A stretch of 64,000 bases of DNA from Chitinophaga pinensis DSM 2588 (GTDB taxonomy: Bacteria; Bacteroidota; Bacteroidia; Chitinophagales; Chitinophagaceae): contig NC_013132.1 in assembly GCF_000024005.1 (NCBI RefSeq), positions 1,636,001 to 1,700,000 of the forward strand, in the 5' to 3' direction. The position numbers and the translations under genes are program-made. The notes below the pieces were generated by a model, which made no database searches, was not told the DNA's origin, and worked only from the letters and a program-made list of their open reading frames with translations. Below are positions 17,488 to 27,600 of the stretch, piece after piece (position 1 is the stretch's first letter; every line of letters starts with the position of its first letter).

Positions 17488-17533
17488 TTTTCACTTAAGT
17501 TAAAATGCAGAGATATCCAGTTGCGGAAATTTG
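17488..17533 (+). promoter_or_regulatory. Operator-promoter unit of the second Crp/Fnr gene
   Basis: The palindrome TTTTCACTTAAGTTAAAA (17488-17505) is followed after exactly 16 bases by TGCGGAAATTTG (17522-17533). The same palindrome, the same 16-base gap and TGCGGANNTTTG recur on the minus strand at 18463-18508, which makes both copies credible as sites of the regulator encoded between them. Confidence 0.65.
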
Positions 17534-17556
17534 GATACTTTGCCTGATACCTGTGA

Positions 17557-18183
17557 ATGTATCAGGAGGAATTTATATCCTTTAATATGACGATCATGAC
17601 TGAAAACAACGAGATCCTCGCGCAGCATCTAAAGAATTTCGCGGCTTTGACAGAAAAAGACATCGCAGAGAGCGAGACATTCTGGAAAACACGGAAGATC
17701 AATAAAGGCGACTTTTTTAATATGCAGAGTATGGTCTGCAACGATCTCGGACTAGTCGTAAAAGGTATTTTCCGTATTTACTATCATGATCCTAAAACGG
17801 AGACGGATAAAAATATCTTCTTTTTTTCTGAGAATCAGTTCGTCGTTTCTTTCAGAAGTTTTATCTCTCAAAACCCTTGTTGGTACTATATAGAGGCGAT
17901 GGAAGATGCGGAAATTATCTTTATATCCTACAGGGATCTCCATAGCCTTTATGCGAAGAATACCAACTGGCTGCATTTCGGAAAACTGCTGGCGGAATTG
18001 TTCTTTGCTTATGCACAGACACGTGCAGAAGAATTCATGTTTTTCTCCCATGAAGAACGATACCTGCGCTTGTTAGATGAACATCCGAATATCATCGAAA
18101 GGATTCCTGCTTATCATATTTCATCTTTTCTGGGAATCACGAATCCTTCATTAAGCAGGATCAGAAAACGGGTGAAACGCTAA
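17557..18183 (+). CDS. Crp/Fnr family transcriptional regulator
   Basis: A 208-residue regulator with a cyclic-nucleotide-binding-like barrel (about 35-130) and a C-terminal helix-turn-helix (HISSFLGITNPSLSRIRKR). Key cAMP contacts are not evident, so the ligand is unknown. The first ATG at 17557 is used; others at 17587 and 17596 are possible, the latter with more family-like sequence after it. It faces a decayed small membrane gene that carries the same palindrome in its promoter, so that gene was probably its regulatory target. Confidence 0.88.
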   Translation: MYQEEFISFNMTIMTENNEILAQHLKNFAALTEKDIAESETFWKTRKINKGDFFNMQSMVCNDLGLVVKGIFRIYYHDPKTETDKNIFFFSENQFVVSFRSFISQNPCWYYIEAMEDAEIIFISYRDLHSLYAKNTNWLHFGKLLAELFFAYAQTRAEEFMFFSHEERYLRLLDEHPNIIERIPAYHISSFLGITNPSLSRIRKRVKR

Positions 18184-18221
18184 TAGGATAAACTGCCCTG
18201 AACCGGCGATTTTTCATACAC

Positions 18222-18396
18222 TTATATGGCGCTTTTCATATCAGCCGTTCTGGACAGGTGAAATGCGGCAAGCAGGTAATAAAAGACGCCAAATGCGGCA
18301 TATCCCGGCCAGGCTGTTTATACCCATGGTAGGTACGTTGGCCATCACAATAAAGGGAATACCGCCAATTACTGATTGACCACCGCTAATGATCAT
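18222..18396 (-). pseudogene. Decayed small membrane protein gene
   Basis: From ATG 18396 the minus strand reads MIISGGQSVIGGIPFIVMAN and on to about residue 32. A frame change near 18305-18325 then leads into YAAFGVFYYLLAAFHLSR, a clear membrane span, ending with TAA at 18222-18224. Both halves are hydrophobic and protein-like, but no single frame joins them. More start-proximal sequence up to about 18460 may belong to it in further broken frames. The family is unknown. Confidence 0.5.
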
Positions 18397-18462
18397 CCTG
18401 ACTGTATGTTGTTGTATGATAGTATGACGTTGACATGATGTTGTATTTGTTGTTTCTCATGT

Positions 18463-18508
18463 CAAAGGTCCGCAGTACCGGTCAATCCATTTTTCACTTA
18501 AGTTAAAA
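18463..18508 (-). promoter_or_regulatory. Second copy of the Crp/Fnr operator-promoter unit
   Basis: The same 20-base string TTTTCACTTAAGTTAAAATG seen at 17488 is present at 18491-18510. On the minus strand it is followed after 16 bases by TGCGGACCTTTG (18463-18474), pointing at the decayed gene. Confidence 0.65.
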
Positions 18509-18533
18509 TGATGACCTGAATCGTGTGCAGGTC

Positions 18534-19271
18534 TCAGTGTTTGATAAGTTCCACCAGGATCCCTAAAAGTCCCAGTGAAAGCAAAAATGTAAGCATCCCC
18601 AGCAGATAGGCGGCGAAGGCTTTTAGGTAACTGGTCACTTTCTTTTGGTCAAAGAATTGCCCGATTGCCCATGTACAATATAGTATGGATAATATCCCTG
18701 AAATCTGCATCAGCGATAACTTTGTTAATCCTTCGAAAAACGCAAAGACAGCATAGATCAGCATCGCTATTCCCATGACGAAACATATCAGGATCAGTAT
18801 CTCGAAAAAATTGTAATCATACTTTCTGAAAAAGAGTTTGGTCCAAAAGGCAATACCTAATCCCATTAAGATATTAGCATAACCATAGTGATGTTGTACC
18901 CATGCGAAAATTAAATTCATTGCAGCGTGTTCTGTTTGCTCCGTTCCATGATAGGATATATATTCTTTTTCGATGTGGAATAGGTTAATGATAATTGTAT
19001 AAATGAGTGAGGTGACGATGATGAAGATGATTGGTTTTACCAGTCTGCTCCTGTTTTCTACAATAAACTCCTTTACATTTTTTCCGGGTCTGACGAGCAT
19101 TTCTTTGATAGTATAAAATATGCCTTTTTCAAAATGCAGGATGTGCCATATTTCATGTAAAATATAGTCTTTATCAACTCTTTTAAGCTGCATCGGTTGA
19201 CCACAATTGCCACAAAATTTATTGTCAATTGTAATATTGCAGTGTTTGCAGATCGCTATATTGTTATGCAT
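18534..19271 (-). CDS. DUF3667 domain membrane protein
   Basis: A 245-residue protein with an N-terminal zinc ribbon (Cys8, Cys11, Cys20, Cys23), the DUF3667 stretch IFYTIKEMLVRPGKNVKEFI, and four or five membrane spans behind it. Function is unknown; the family is widespread in Bacteroidota. It is monocistronic. Base use is AT-rich, like the accessory region that follows. Confidence 0.85.
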   Translation of the reverse strand: MHNNIAICKHCNITIDNKFCGNCGQPMQLKRVDKDYILHEIWHILHFEKGIFYTIKEMLVRPGKNVKEFIVENRSRLVKPIIFIIVTSLIYTIIINLFHIEKEYISYHGTEQTEHAAMNLIFAWVQHHYGYANILMGLGIAFWTKLFFRKYDYNFFEILILICFVMGIAMLIYAVFAFFEGLTKLSLMQISGILSILYCTWAIGQFFDQKKVTSYLKAFAAYLLGMLTFLLSLGLLGILVELIKH

Positions 19272-19806
19272 AGAGGGTGTAGTTTATGGCTTGGATGTCT
19301 TCTTATATCTGTAAAAGGTTTTTGCAAACGTCAGTAGATTTATTTTTTTCTCTGCTACACTTTGGTGTAGAATAGTACGCAGATTACTTGCGTAGTGATG
19401 AATTATTTTGCATTATTTCGACTTACAGTGTTTCGTGTATTCATATACAACTAATGTGGTATAGTGACTATCAGTAGCTTTACGAAACTTCACGTTTCAT
19501 TTGAATTATTTACTGCCAATATTTTGAATGACTATTAGAATTGTTCAACCTATACAAATGAGATATTGTCAAAAATTGTTCGTAGCTATAAATTGTCCAT
19601 CTAAATATTGGGGTCATCCCTGGGTATACTGATCGTTCAAACCTGTTATGTTCTCAAAATACTTATAATCTACCCCTTAGCTTTTGCTAGTGTTGTTATA
19701 AGTGTCAGGGCTCTTCGCATAAGAAGATTAAACTACATGTAATTAATCAACAAGTTGTATGAAAATGTTATCCTATATCTTGCTATTAATATAATAGCCA
19801 TTGTAG
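19272..19806. other. AT-rich gene-free stretch before the IS element
   Basis: About 530 bases, visibly AT-rich, with no convincing frame on either strand. It holds a few short inverted repeats (for example CTACAC/GTGTAG near 19350). It may be decayed accessory DNA. Confidence 0.5.
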
Positions 19807-19820
19807 TGTAAGTACCCCGT

Positions 19821-20609
19821 TTAGCAAACAGTATTCTTCTGGAGAATCGTTTCTTCAAGAACCATGTTTTTCCACTCTTCTGGGGTAAGATTATTTAATG
19901 CTTCATGTGGTCTACGCTGATTGTATTCTTCCAGCCACTCCTCTGTTAACTCTCGTACCTGGTTAAGGTCAAAAAATAAGTATGCATCAAGAACAGCCTC
20001 ACGATATAGACGGTTAAACCTTTCTATATATCCGTTTTGCATTGGCTTACCTGGCTGGATGTATTGAACGATGATATTATTCGTTTTGCACCATAGGCAA
20101 AACTTTGTAGAAGTGAACTCCGGTCCATTATCTACTCGTATACTATTCGGCTTACCACGTGTTGTCAATATTCGGTCCAGTACCCGCGTAACCCTCTTGG
20201 CAGATAGGGATGTATCGATCTCAATAGCCAATGCTTCTCTTGAACAGTCATCCATTACATTAAAAGTCCGGAAGCGTCTATTACCAGTCATACTATCACT
20301 CATAAAATCCATACTCCAACTAACGTTAATCATTTGTTGCCTGATCAGTGGTTGCTTTATCCGGGCGGGTAATCGTCTTTTCCCTTTCCTACGTTTGTTG
20401 AGTTTTAATAGCCTATAAACACGGTAAATCCGTTTATGATTCCATTTATGGCCTGCCCTCCGCAAATAAGAGGATAGCTTCCTGAAGCCGTAATTAGGAT
20501 GCTTAAAAGCCAATTCCTGCAATGCAATAATAACTGCATTATCATTCTTACGGCTATTGTAATAGAATTGAGATCGTGGAAAGGATACAAGTCTACAGGC
20601 CCTACTCAC
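19821..20609 (-). CDS. IS3-family transposase OrfB (DDE integrase)
   Basis: The catalytic part of the transposase: HTH_21-like N-terminus, then a DDE integrase core with Asp in SMDFMSD, Asp in RVDNGPEF and Glu in NGYIERFNRLYREA. The listed start is a GTG, but the frame is open further upstream (AHELVSEEGI). The protein is therefore most likely made as an OrfAB fusion by a -1 frameshift on the A7 run at 20672-20678 near the end of orfA. Confidence 0.93.
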   Translation of the reverse strand: MSRACRLVSFPRSQFYYNSRKNDNAVIIALQELAFKHPNYGFRKLSSYLRRAGHKWNHKRIYRVYRLLKLNKRRKGKRRLPARIKQPLIRQQMINVSWSMDFMSDSMTGNRRFRTFNVMDDCSREALAIEIDTSLSAKRVTRVLDRILTTRGKPNSIRVDNGPEFTSTKFCLWCKTNNIIVQYIQPGKPMQNGYIERFNRLYREAVLDAYLFFDLNQVRELTEEWLEEYNQRRPHEALNNLTPEEWKNMVLEETILQKNTVC

Positions 20610-20641
20610 AGAAATACCTTCTTCACTAACCAGCTCATGCG

Positions 20642-20932
20642 CTATTTGTCTTTGGGTGGCAGGGCCCAGCCTTTTTTTGTGAAGAGATCTTTAAGAAGTT
20701 GATTATCCAGGGATACATCAGCATACATCCTTTTCAGACGCGCATTTTCTTCTTCTAGATCTTTCAAACGCCTTACATCTGAGGCTTCCATACCTCCATA
20801 ACGACTCTTCCAATTATAGAAAGTCGCTTCTGAAATGCCGTGTTGTCGGCAGATCTCTTTGGTCGGTATCCCGGATTCTTGTTGTTTAAGGATAGAAACA
20901 ATCTGGGATTCTGTAAATCTTGTTTTTTTCAT
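20642..20932 (-). CDS. IS3-family transposase OrfA
   Basis: A 96-residue helix-turn-helix protein (TESQIVSILKQQESGIPTKE, then HGISEATFYNWKSRYGG) with a leucine-zipper-like helix (RRLKDLEEENARLKRMYADV), typical of IS3 OrfA. It binds the element's ends. Its 3' end holds a run of seven A on the coding strand, where ribosomes can slip by -1 into orfB. Confidence 0.95.
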   Translation of the reverse strand: MKKTRFTESQIVSILKQQESGIPTKEICRQHGISEATFYNWKSRYGGMEASDVRRLKDLEEENARLKRMYADVSLDNQLLKDLFTKKGWALPPKDK

Positions 20933-21183
20933 GATGAACAGATTAGTTTAAAATTAACACTTTTATCTAATTTTAAACTGTCTGCCGTTAAGGGGTACTT
21001 ACAGTAGCTGTTGGGTAATCCCCGAGATCCTTATCTAAATATTATTCACCTCAAATGATAATTATAGAAAGAGACGTGTCTCTTAAATTGTTTAACGTGC
21101 CACTAAAAAAACAATCTTTCAATAACATTAAACTGGATGCCGAGCTAATGTCTGATGACAGGAGTTCTCTAATACAATAGGCT

Positions 21184-24100
21184 ATGAAGACTAAAATAAC
21201 AATATTATTATTTGCACTTGTATCGCCATTCATACGTGTTATGGCGCAGGCGCAAGGAGGGCTGGAAATACCCAATTATACGGCGCACTCTCCCAATGTG
21301 GCGGCGCTCGGTCAGTATGGAGAATATAAGGTAGAGCAATCAACGGGTGTACCCTCTATATCAATACCGTTATATACAATAAAGGGAGGGAAATTGGAAC
21401 TGCCAATATCTTTATCTTATCATGCCAGTGGGATAAAGTTAGATCAGGAATCCTCGTTTGTGGGACTTGGATGGACACTGAACGCAGGAGGAGCTATTGC
21501 AAGAGTTGTCAGAGATAAGGCCGATGAGGGAAGCTGGGGATTTTTAATAACCGGTAAATCTATTCCCAATTATAATTCAATTGATGAACTGGACGCCGCG
21601 GGAAAAATTGGTAATAATGCGTATTTGGCTTCCGCTGTAAATCTGGATAAGGAACCGGATAATTTTTCAGTAAACACCAATTTATTTCGTGATGAGTTCT
21701 GCTTGGATAGTACAGGAAGGCTTATAAGTATGAATCTAGATTCAAATAAGTATACCGCCGATTTTGTAAATAATATAATTATTGCAAAGGATAAAGTTGG
21801 TAATACCTACAGATTTGGCAAGGCGCTGGATGGGACGGCTACTGTTGAAACCAGTATTACAAATTATTCCTCTGTTGACGATGGTGTTGCTAACGGAACA
21901 GTTGAAAGCGGGAGATATATATCTGGCTACTATTTATCGGAAATTATTTCTGCAGATAATTCGGATACTATATTTTTTAAGTACAAAAAAGGCCATTATT
22001 TAGAAACGAAGGTAGTAAATACCACCCGTTATATTTTGGATGATGGAGGTCAGCTTTCTACAATTGATGCCAATGGACAAAACTTTGATGCGACAAGCAT
22101 AACATCTATGACCACGACAATTCCAGATGTCCAGGTTCTGGATAAAGTTCTTTTTAGGAATGGTTCACTAGAGTTTACCAGCGCTGATGACAGATTGGAC
22201 TATCCTGGTAATCCCGGTTCCCGTTTTAGAATAACCGGATTTAATGTTTTTGATAGCAAAAGGAATTTGATACAGACGGTAGCGTTTCTGAATAATAGTT
22301 ATTTTGAAAGAACCGCATGGGGGAAGCCATTAATTAACATAGATATCCCTGAGGTTAAGAAAAAGAGTCTGAAATTAAATGGAGTCGCTTTTTATGATAA
22401 AAAAGGAATGTTCATTAATGATTTCAAGTTTGAATATGATGCTACACCATTGCCTCCTAGGAATACAACCCCACAGGACTTCTGGGGGTATTATAATGGA
22501 AAGACCAATGAAACCTTAATTCCTCGTACATTTTATACTAAACTATATGACGGATCCCCGGTTTATGTTGGTTCAAATCGTGACGCTGATTTCAACTATA
22601 TGAAGGCAGGTAGTTTGAAAAAAATTACATACCCGACCGGAGGATATACAGTCTACGATTTCGAGCCTAATTATTACCTTAATAAGCAACAGCAGGAGAA
22701 CAAGGTTGAACGTTTGAAATCTGTCAGTTTGTATGCAATAAACCGTTTACCAAGTTGTGACCTGGTTGATTTTCTTAATGGCGTACCTGCTAATAATAGC
22801 TTAGAATTTACGATCACTGAGGATATTGGATCATCATCAACAAGTGCTAATCTGACTGTAAGTTTCAGTGGATATAAATATACACAGAACGCACAATCCA
22901 TGACCTTCAAGCTGACAAATCTGTCCAATAATTCAGTCTACAACTTTGAGCAGTCGCCAAGTGAAAAGGGACAACGAAAAACAGTAAATCAGCAAATTAC
23001 AATTCATCCGGGAGATAGATTCAGATTAGAGGCCCGGACTAACGGCGTTACAGAATCAGACTTTAGTATATGCAACAGCCCATATATTGAATCTTTGTTG
23101 ACATACAAATATTGGGAGGTCTCAACAATAGAAAATGTACAGCCGATACAGGCGGGTGGTTTAAGAGTAAAAAGGATCTCGAACTACGAATCTAACGATT
23201 CAATTATTACAAGAAAGATGTACGAATATGGTGATACAAAATATAATGTAGGAGTTGGGGAACTTATTACGACGCCAGGAAATAATTTTTATCGTTATCC
23301 CAAATTGTATACTGGTATCAATGCTAGTTCTGATTTGGTGAAAATGATGTGGTTTTCTTCAGAAAGCCAGGTTGAACTTGGATATAATAAAGGTTGTCCG
23401 GTAAACTATACAATGGTACAAGAGAAACTTATTGCACCGGATGGCACCCCCAATGGCAAAACAGAGTACTATTATAATCGCGCCGTAGGAGATTATGAGC
23501 CTAAATCAAGCTGGAAATATCCTTACAATACTATTATTTATCCGAGCTGGCGTAGCAATGACCTTTTGAAGGTGAAGAATTACAAGTATGAGAATAATAA
23601 TTTTGTACCTGTTAGTGCTGTGGAATATGAGTATAATGAATTACCGGTAAGGAAGGTTAAAATCTTAAAATTAATAGAATATGAACCCGATTTATATCAT
23701 GCATTCAATGGGGTACTTTTTATTAATAATCCCAGTCGATTCTATTACTATAACTATTATGTATCATGTGGGAAAATATTGAGGAAGAAGGAAATATCCA
23801 AGGAGTATGTTGGAACAGACTCAATAGTTGTTGAAACAAGCTATGAGTATAATAAATATCATGATATTAACCGGGTATTATCGGTAAATAGTAAACAGGA
23901 ATCTACAGAAACTATAACAAAGTATACAGGTGATATCAATTACAATAACCTCATATCAAAAAACATCCTTGCTTTACCGATACAACAGGAACGGAGGGTA
24001 AATGGGAACGTGACATTTGGTAATATATTAACCTACAATGAAGCAGGAAATGTTGAAGGCCGGGCAATATTTTACTCATCTGCCCCGGTAGCTCCTGTTG

Positions 24101-24573
24101 CATATACTTCCTACACAGTATTACCTCCGCTTTATAAAAAAATGCAGTCACTGGTTTACAATTCTACAACGCAAAATGTGCGGGAAATAATAGATGAAAG
24201 TACGTTTAATACAATTTATTTGTGGAGCTATTCGCGTCAATTTCCTATTGCAGAGATAAAAAATGCCAGCAGTGCAACTATTTCAGCAATATTGGGAAGT
24301 GCAAATATTGCAGCATTCGAGACCAAATCTCCTACTGATGAAGAGGTAAACTTATTCCTTGCGCCTTTAAGGAGTGATGCAAGATTAAAAACCGCTAAAA
24401 TCATTACTTATACATATTCTCCACTTGTTGGAATGACAAGTATGACAGATATCAGAAGATACACAAGTTATTATGAATATGATGGTTTAGGTAGGTTGAG
24501 GGCGGTGAAGGATGGTGATGGTGCAATCCTTAAACTGTATGAATATAAATATGGCGCTTCAATAACTCAATGA
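21184..24573 (+). CDS. RHS/YD-repeat family exported protein (first of the pair)
   Basis: A 1129-residue protein with a signal peptide (residues 1-24, ending MAQAQ). The N-terminus (LEIPNYTAHSPNVAALGQYG and the segments SISIPLYTIKGGKLELPISLSYHASG, split by GVPS) resembles the start of SpvB/RHS-type shell proteins. The body is beta-rich, and the C-terminus has YD-type repeats (YYEYDGLGRLRAVKDGDGAI). RHS shells enclose a toxic C-terminal domain; here the core and variable tail lie in the next gene, 45 bases on. Strongly AT-rich against the core genes, which suggests horizontal origin. Confidence 0.82.
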   Translation: MKTKITILLFALVSPFIRVMAQAQGGLEIPNYTAHSPNVAALGQYGEYKVEQSTGVPSISIPLYTIKGGKLELPISLSYHASGIKLDQESSFVGLGWTLNAGGAIARVVRDKADEGSWGFLITGKSIPNYNSIDELDAAGKIGNNAYLASAVNLDKEPDNFSVNTNLFRDEFCLDSTGRLISMNLDSNKYTADFVNNIIIAKDKVGNTYRFGKALDGTATVETSITNYSSVDDGVANGTVESGRYISGYYLSEIISADNSDTIFFKYKKGHYLETKVVNTTRYILDDGGQLSTIDANGQNFDATSITSMTTTIPDVQVLDKVLFRNGSLEFTSADDRLDYPGNPGSRFRITGFNVFDSKRNLIQTVAFLNNSYFERTAWGKPLINIDIPEVKKKSLKLNGVAFYDKKGMFINDFKFEYDATPLPPRNTTPQDFWGYYNGKTNETLIPRTFYTKLYDGSPVYVGSNRDADFNYMKAGSLKKITYPTGGYTVYDFEPNYYLNKQQQENKVERLKSVSLYAINRLPSCDLVDFLNGVPANNSLEFTITEDIGSSSTSANLTVSFSGYKYTQNAQSMTFKLTNLSNNSVYNFEQSPSEKGQRKTVNQQITIHPGDRFRLEARTNGVTESDFSICNSPYIESLLTYKYWEVSTIENVQPIQAGGLRVKRISNYESNDSIITRKMYEYGDTKYNVGVGELITTPGNNFYRYPKLYTGINASSDLVKMMWFSSESQVELGYNKGCPVNYTMVQEKLIAPDGTPNGKTEYYYNRAVGDYEPKSSWKYPYNTIIYPSWRSNDLLKVKNYKYENNNFVPVSAVEYEYNELPVRKVKILKLIEYEPDLYHAFNGVLFINNPSRFYYYNYYVSCGKILRKKEISKEYVGTDSIVVETSYEYNKYHDINRVLSVNSKQESTETITKYTGDINYNNLISKNILALPIQQERRVNGNVTFGNILTYNEAGNVEGRAIFYSSAPVAPVAYTSYTVLPPLYKKMQSLVYNSTTQNVREIIDESTFNTIYLWSYSRQFPIAEIKNASSATISAILGSANIAAFETKSPTDEEVNLFLAPLRSDARLKTAKIITYTYSPLVGMTSMTDIRRYTSYYEYDGLGRLRAVKDGDGAILKLYEYKYGASITQ

Positions 24574-24618
24574 TTGAACAAACCCGATTTAAGCAATTAA
24601 GATACATTGTAAAGTATT

Positions 24619-27600
24619 ATGAGTATTAATCAGTATATCATAAATATTAAACTATTGGCTGTCGCCATTATTCTGCCGGCAAGTTTATTCGCGCAGAAGC
24701 CAGGTGGAAGCCTGGGAGCCGCAACGCCTGTAACTACTCCTTCTCCATATACACATACCACCATTAATTATGTAAGAACCTGGGAGCCGGAGGCGCCGCT
24801 GAAGGATACGAATGCAATTACCTCTCCAACGAGGTTAGTCAGGGAGGTTAAACAAACTACTGAATATCTCGACGGTTTAGGACGTGCTATACAGAGGGTC
24901 GCGAAGGGAGTAAGTCCCAATGGAAGAGACCTGGTACAAATGTTTATATACGATCCATATGGTCGCGAACAGTATAGTTATCTTCAATATACTCATCAGG
25001 CATCAGGAGATGGTAAATTTAAGCGGGATCCTTTTTCTGCGCAAAACTCTTTTTATAAAAATGGTATTTTAAATCCAGGACTTTCAGGAGAGAATATTTT
25101 TTATACTAAGAAGGAAATTGAATTATCTCCCTTGGATCGGGAATTAAAAATGTATGCTCCGGGGAATAGTTGGATAAATAGACCCGTGGAGACACGTTAT
25201 CTGGTAAATGGAATAGGTGATTCCGTAAGAATCTGGACGATGGGATCCACATTTCCTGTCAGTACTAGTAGTTATGCGAATGGGCAATTGAGCAAAATTG
25301 TTTCAATAAATGAGCACGGAAATCAGACGGTTGAATATAAGGATAAAGATAGCAGGATTATTCTAAAAAAAATACAGATCAGTGACGTTCCCTCTACAGG
25401 TGCATTTGGTTGGCTTTGTACTTACTATGTATATGATGATATGGGAAATCTGCGATATGTAATTCCTCCTTCTGGGGTAGAAGCAATCAAAGGTAACTGG
25501 ACCATAACAGCGGCTGTAGATACTGGCTTATGCTATCACTATCAGTATGACGCTCGTCAGAGGATGATCGTTAAGCGAGCGCCAGGAGCTGGTCGTACTT
25601 TATTGGTTTACGATAGCCGTGACAGAGTTGTATTTGCGCAAGATTCAATACAGCGGTCCAAGGTGCCAATGGAGTGGATAGCAACGTTTTATGATGATCT
25701 GAATCGTCCGACGATGACTGCTATTTATAAAAATACCATCTCGCTTGAGGATTTACAGAAGAGTGTCGATGCCGCAGTTGCTTCAGCAACGATTTCTTAT
25801 GTAGCTCCGGCAAAAGCAGATTTAGCTGTTTATGAACATGACGGGAGGTCTTTATACACGGCAACAAATAGTATTACAGTATTTGAAGACTTTGACTCAG
25901 GTAACGGTGAAATGGTTATGGAAACTAAACCATCTACAGGTGATACAATTTCTTTACTGGCAAACAATCCACTTCCCAATATATCTCCTTCTTTATTAAC
26001 GCCATTGGCTTATACTTTTTATGATAACTATAACTATCCAGGGAAGCTCGCTTTTGTTGGTCTGGATACTGCTCAATTGCAGGTCGCAGATACATTATTC
26101 CCGGATAGAAGACCTGTAACCAATCTTACAGATGGTCTGGTTACAGGTGGTAGAGTGAGAGTGTTGGGAACGGATAATTGGCTTACGACGACAAATTATT
26201 ACGATGATAAGGGAAGGGTGCTGCAGCTTATTAGTGAAAATAATCTTGGAGGTAAAGATGTCATTTCAACTCGTTACAGCTTCAAGGGTGTTATTCTCGC
26301 CAGCTATCTACGTCATCAGAATCCGAAAAGTGTAGTTCCTCAGACGACGGTTCTGACAAGTATGACTTATGATAATGGAGGGCGTCTATTAAATATTACA
26401 AAGAGATTGAATGATGATGTCAGTAAGGAGAAAATAATTGTCTCTAACAGTTACGATGAGTTGGGACGTATGCGTCTTAAACGCTTAGGTGTTTCATCAT
26501 CAGGAGCCTTGCTTGATACTTTGAACTATACTTATAATATACAGGGATGGCCACTAGGAATTAATCGGAATTTTGTTAACAGTGGAAATCTTACATCTAA
26601 CTGGTTTGGTCAGGAGATAAGTTATGATTACGGTTTTACAAACAACCAATATAATGGCAATATTGCAGGTGTAAAGTGGAAAACAAGGGCAGATAGCACC
26701 TATGCTTATGGTTATAGCTATGATAGAGCAAATCGCCTGCTGAGTGCCTTTTTTACGCAAAGAAATGGCGTGAATTGGTCTCAGGGAACGAAAGATTTTT
26801 CTGTCAGTAATTTGAGTTACGATGCCAATGGAAACATTAAAACCATGTTACAGAAAGGATTGGTAGGTACAACTAGCAAAACAATAGATAGCCTCGTATA
26901 TACCTACTCCGCTAACAGTAACAGGCTGCTAGGTGTAAAGGATGTAGATTCATCAATTACAAAGTCTGCAAAGCTGGGTGACTTCATAGATCTTAATACT
27001 GGTGTTCAGGACTATTACTATGATAACAATGGAAACATGGTTGCCGACCAGAACAAAAGAATAACTTCAATTACTTATAATCATCTGAATTTACCGACTG
27101 TAATTACGATGGTGGGAAAAGGAACGATTACCTATACATATGATGCCGCAGGTCGTAAATTGTCGAAAACAGTGATTGATAATACAGGTAACTCTCCTAA
27201 GACTACTGTCACAGACTATGTTGGAGCATTTGTATATAAACAAGATAGTCTTGAATTCATAAGTCACGAAGAGGGCAGAATAAGACCTGTTTATAAAACA
27301 GGAGAGTCGGTTCGGTATGCTTATGATTATTTTGAAAAAGATCATCTCGGTAACATCAGGACTGTGCTCACAGACCAGACTGACTTTACTATGTACGCAG
27401 CTTCAATGGAAGTGGATGCAGGGGCGAAAGAAGCCGCTTTATTCAGTAATATAGAAGAAACAAGGGTAGAAACTCCCACCGGTTATCCACAGGATAATAC
27501 AACAGAAAAAAACAAATCAGTTGCCCGGTTAAATGGTAAGACAGGTGGGAAAAAAATTGGTCCATCACTTGTGTTACGGGTAATGGCAGGTGATACTGTA

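Larger units (their letters stand above)
19807..21003 (-). mobile_element. Complete IS3-family insertion sequence, IS407-like
   Basis: A 1197-bp element bounded by perfect 12-bp inverted repeats TGTAAGTACCCC (19807-19818 and 20992-21003), ending TG...CA as usual for IS3. It is flanked by the 4-bp direct repeat GTAG (19803-19806 and 21004-21007), the target-site duplication length of the IS407 group. Two overlapping frames, orfA and orfB, are read on the minus strand. All parts are intact, so it may be active. It interrupts no recognisable gene. Confidence 0.95.
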
